14,943 bases of DNA from Blautia faecis (GTDB lineage Bacteria > Bacillota > Clostridia > Lachnospirales > Lachnospiraceae): the NCBI RefSeq assembly GCF_020554845.1, contig NZ_JAJCIA010000060.1:1-14943 (forward strand), read 5' to 3'. Positions 13,479 through 14,943 of this stretch are shown here, in pieces (within the stretch, counting starts at the first letter, position 1; each line of letters opens with the position of its first letter). The notes below the pieces were generated by a model. That model made no database searches. It was given only the letters and a program-made list of their open reading frames with translations, and had not been told where the DNA came from. The translations under genes were made by a program, and so were the position numbers.

Positions 13479-14500
13479 AGCAGCTTTGGCACATGATAGA
13501 ACGGTACTACCCCTGGCTTCTGTTGCTGCTGGGCGTGGATTGCTTTTGCGCTGTCATTCTTTGGATTTCTGACATTCAGGTATTTCAAACCTTGATCGGG
13601 TTAGTAGTTCTGACGAGCATCCTTTTGTTTTCAGCGATTCTGTTTGTACTAAACAAGAGGGAGAACACCCACATGGAACTGTTCCGAGATTTCCTCAGTG
13701 ATCCTACCATCTGCAATGAAGAACGGCTGCTCAGTGCCATTAGTCAGAAAGAAGGAGAATCTGTCCGATTTTTGGCTTCGGTTTTACGGGAATACAAAAA
13801 CGAGAGTAACAATATGGCGGATGCCCTACGGGACTATGAAGAATACGTGGAGGGCTGGGCACATGAAGCGAAAACGCCCCTATCGTTGCTGACCATGCTC
13901 TTGGATAACCGGAACGATGAAATCTCTCCTTCCCTGCAAGCAAAGCTGGATTATGTCCGCAGTCAGCTTCAGGAGGATGTCACGCAGATGCTGTACTATG
14001 CCCGGTTGAAGAGCAGTACAAAGGATTACCGATTTGAGGATGTCAATTTGAATGACTGCTTGGGTGAAGTTCTGGAGGACTATGCCCCACTTCTTGAAGA
14101 GAAGCATTTTGTCATTCTCAACAAACTGCAATCTGAAACAGTCTATACAGACCGTAGAGGACTTCAGTTTATGTTGGGACAAATCGTTAGCAATGCCATC
14201 AAATATAGCAGCGATAGTCCCATGCTTACAATTTCCGTGATACATTCGGAGACTGCAGATATCCTTTCTGTTGAAGATAACGGCATTGGCGTAAAAAAAT
14301 ATAATCTGCCGTACATTTTTCAAAAGGGCTTTACCGGGGATTCTACTGACAGCAGAAAGAAGGCTACCGGTATGGGACTTTACCTGGTTAAGAAGATGGC
14401 CGATGATCTAAATCTTCATCTGGAAGCAGCTTCCCAGTGGGGAAAGAGCTTCAAGATTGTCATCTTCTTTCCTAAATTGAGATCCAACGGAGGGAAATAA
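13475..14500 (+). CDS. bceS: Intramembrane-sensing histidine kinase of the Bce module, 341 aa
   Basis: The N-terminus has two membrane helices (about 13-32 and 38-59) separated by only a few residues, so there is no extracellular sensor; this is the BceS layout, in which the transporter acts as the sensor. The dimerisation domain carries His130 in EGWAHEAKTPLSLL, and the ATPase domain has the N box around Asn240 (QIVSNAIKY), DNGIG (268-272), IFQKGFTG (281-288) and TGMGLYLVKK (298-307). It phosphorylates the regulator encoded just upstream, with which it overlaps by 4 bases. It is the last gene of the module and is intact. The typical kinase length in this family (about 330-350) agrees. Confidence 0.93.
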   Translation: MKQLWHMIERYYPWLLLLLGVDCFCAVILWISDIQVFQTLIGLVVLTSILLFSAILFVLNKRENTHMELFRDFLSDPTICNEERLLSAISQKEGESVRFLASVLREYKNESNNMADALRDYEEYVEGWAHEAKTPLSLLTMLLDNRNDEISPSLQAKLDYVRSQLQEDVTQMLYYARLKSSTKDYRFEDVNLNDCLGEVLEDYAPLLEEKHFVILNKLQSETVYTDRRGLQFMLGQIVSNAIKYSSDSPMLTISVIHSETADILSVEDNGIGVKKYNLPYIFQKGFTGDSTDSRKKATGMGLYLVKKMADDLNLHLEAASQWGKSFKIVIFFPKLRSNGGK

Positions 14501-14510
14501 TATAAACAGA

Positions 14511-14540
14511 AAAACGCCCGCAGGATTTTCTCCTGCGGGC
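14511..14540 (-). terminator. Strong hairpin terminator between the Bce module and the convergent small gene
   Basis: A perfect 10-bp GC-rich stem (14516-14525 with 14531-14540, loop TTTTC) is followed on the minus strand by a G and a five-T run (14514-14510). It therefore ends the small minus-strand gene (14550-14798) and lies 16 bases after the kinase stop codon. The plus side lacks a T-run, so it may be only a weak stop for the Bce transcript. Confidence 0.8.
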
Positions 14541-14549
14541 AGCGTGTTG

Positions 14550-14798
14550 TCAGCTATCCCAAGGCTTGTATTCTGTTACAGTTTTCAAATAGGTTTCGGG
14601 ATCGCCGTTCAAGATAAGGTCTGCATACTCCAAAGGAGCGTTGTAGATCAAATAATCCAGCTCTGACCGCTGATACATATTGTCAGCAATCTCGTTCTCA
14701 ACGACGATAGTGTCAATCGCAATCATACTGCCGTCGCTGAATTTCACTTCCACACAGCAATTATCCATATTGTAGGCACAAGATATTAAGGTTTTCAT
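14550..14798 (-). CDS. DUF6061-like small protein, 82 aa
   Basis: The sequence begins MKTLISCAYNMDNCCVEVKF and contains DGSMIAIDTIVVENEIADN and YQRSELDYLIYNAPLEYADL, the pattern I recall from DUF6061 proteins found in clostridial mobile elements and phages. Function is unknown; it is a small acidic protein with predicted beta strands followed by helices and no membrane segment. GGAGGACATACC places a ribosome site about seven bases before ATG 14798. It is convergent with the kinase gene and separated from it by a terminator, so it is not part of the Bce operon. It lies within 120 bases of the right terminus, so its transcript probably starts just inside the end of the element. Confidence 0.75.
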   Translation of the reverse strand: MKTLISCAYNMDNCCVEVKFSDGSMIAIDTIVVENEIADNMYQRSELDYLIYNAPLEYADLILNGDPETYLKTVTEYKPWDS

Positions 14799-14830
14799 GG
14801 TATGTCCTCCATAATTCGTAATATAAAGCG

Positions 14831-14871
14831 AAAATCCCGTCTGACTTTCTGTTAGAAATCAGACGGGATTT
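14831..14871. terminator. Long perfect hairpin near the right end, bidirectional terminator-like
   Basis: A 13-bp perfect stem (14832-14844 with 14859-14871) continues, after one unpaired C, into a further 5-bp stem (14846-14850 with 14854-14858) with a three-base loop. The A-rich left foot gives four T on the minus strand and the right foot gives three T on the plus strand. It sits upstream of the DUF6061-like gene and just inside the right terminus. It could insulate the element from chromosomal transcription, mirroring the hairpin at 41-69. Confidence 0.65.
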
Positions 14872-14897
14872 GTCCGTATGCACCCCGGAAACCGTCA

Positions 14898-14941
14898 GCT
14901 AACAGTTGATAAGTAAATTAGTTCCTTATCACTGTTAAGCC
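14898..14941. repeat. Right terminal inverted repeat and dyad / attR region
   Basis: The outer part (14915-14941) is the partner of the left terminal repeat (3-29). In addition the site has its own dyad: 14900-14913 pairs with 14925-14937 with a single extra T at 14906 or 14907, around an 11-base centre. Large serine recombinase att sites are imperfect palindromes of about 40-50 bp bound by a recombinase dimer, which this fits. AAGTAA (14911-14916) is the shared core candidate with the left end. Confidence 0.6.
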
Positions 14942-14943
14942 AA

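Larger units (their letters stand above)
1..14943. mobile_element. Integrative mobilizable element (serine recombinase / MobV type) with Bce cargo
   Basis: The window holds a large serine recombinase, a tnpW-like gene, a MobV relaxase, a D5-type helicase with a CHC2 protein, accessory genes and a Bce resistance module, and no housekeeping gene. Its outer ends form a 27-bp imperfect inverted repeat with 23 of 27 positions matching (3-29 against 14915-14941). I see no VirD4/TcpA coupling protein, VirB4-type ATPase or other mating-pair gene, so this is mobilizable rather than self-conjugative. Known family: Tn4451-like elements pair TnpX-type recombinases with mobilization genes. Whether the true boundary is base 1, base 3 or the core at 17-22 cannot be settled without the empty chromosomal site. 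Confidence 0.75.

Noticed and set aside
1..14943. CRISPR array, tRNA or rRNA genes
   Set aside because: No regularly spaced palindromic repeats with unique spacers and no cloverleaf or rRNA signature seen; the direct repeats at 6419-6536 are only three copies and lie in a promoter region.
1..14943. Self-transmissible conjugative element
   Set aside because: No coupling protein, VirB4-type ATPase, VirB6-like membrane protein or peptidoglycan hydrolase gene in the window; only a relaxase and recombinase are present.

Overview
The window reads as one complete, compact integrative and mobilizable element of about 15 kb from a low-to-middle GC Gram-positive anaerobe. The strong AGGAGG ribosome binding sites, the Tn4451/TnpX-type large serine recombinase, the MobV relaxase and the Bce-type cargo all fit Clostridia (Lachnospiraceae or Ruminococcaceae-like gut bacteria). 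This host assignment is inference from gene families, not from a marker gene. The two ends of the window (3-29 and 14915-14941) form an imperfect 27-bp inverted repeat, so the window seems to be cut at, or within a few bases of, the element junctions.

Left arm, minus strand (57-6326), the mobility and replication core, listed from the right: a small CHC2 zinc-finger primase-like protein (5706-6326); a D5-like SF3 helicase overlapping it (4358-5731); a 400-bp structured gap; a small helix-turn-helix protein (3742-3957); a 347-bp gap full of inverted repeats that includes a strong oriT candidate; a MobV/Pre relaxase (2105-3394); a TnpW-like small protein (1784-2086); and the large serine recombinase (57-1703). 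The last three are closely spaced and probably one operon. A terminator-like hairpin inside the end of the tnpW-like gene may limit readthrough into the recombinase. There is no coupling ATPase and no type IV secretion gene, so the element should depend on a helper for conjugation.

Middle, plus strand (6549-9874), the accessory or regulatory block: a DUF6076 zinc-finger protein, a DUF1835/DUF3658-like protein that looks more A/T-rich than its neighbours, and a diverged sigma-70-like protein with recognisable region 2 and region 4.

Right arm, plus strand (9952-14500), the cargo: a complete four-gene Bce-type peptide-antibiotic sensing and detoxification module (ATPase, large FtsX-type permease, OmpR-type response regulator, intramembrane-sensing histidine kinase) with overlapping or tightly spaced genes. 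A TTACA-N5-TGTAA dyad lies just upstream, where a BceR-type operator is expected. The block ends at a convergent small DUF6061-like gene (14550-14798, minus), with a strong hairpin on each side of it.

How it works together (inference): the serine recombinase excises and integrates the element through the terminal sites; CHC2 protein plus D5 helicase may maintain the excised circle; MobV nicks oriT so that a helper conjugation system can move it; the sigma-like and HTH proteins are candidate regulators; the Bce module gives the host a selectable resistance trait against cell-wall-active peptides. The most interesting unexplained parts are the structured noncoding stretches at 3443-3708 and 3991-4294, the A-rich repeats in the divergent region 6419-6536, and the DUF6076 / DUF1835 / sigma-like trio of unknown function.
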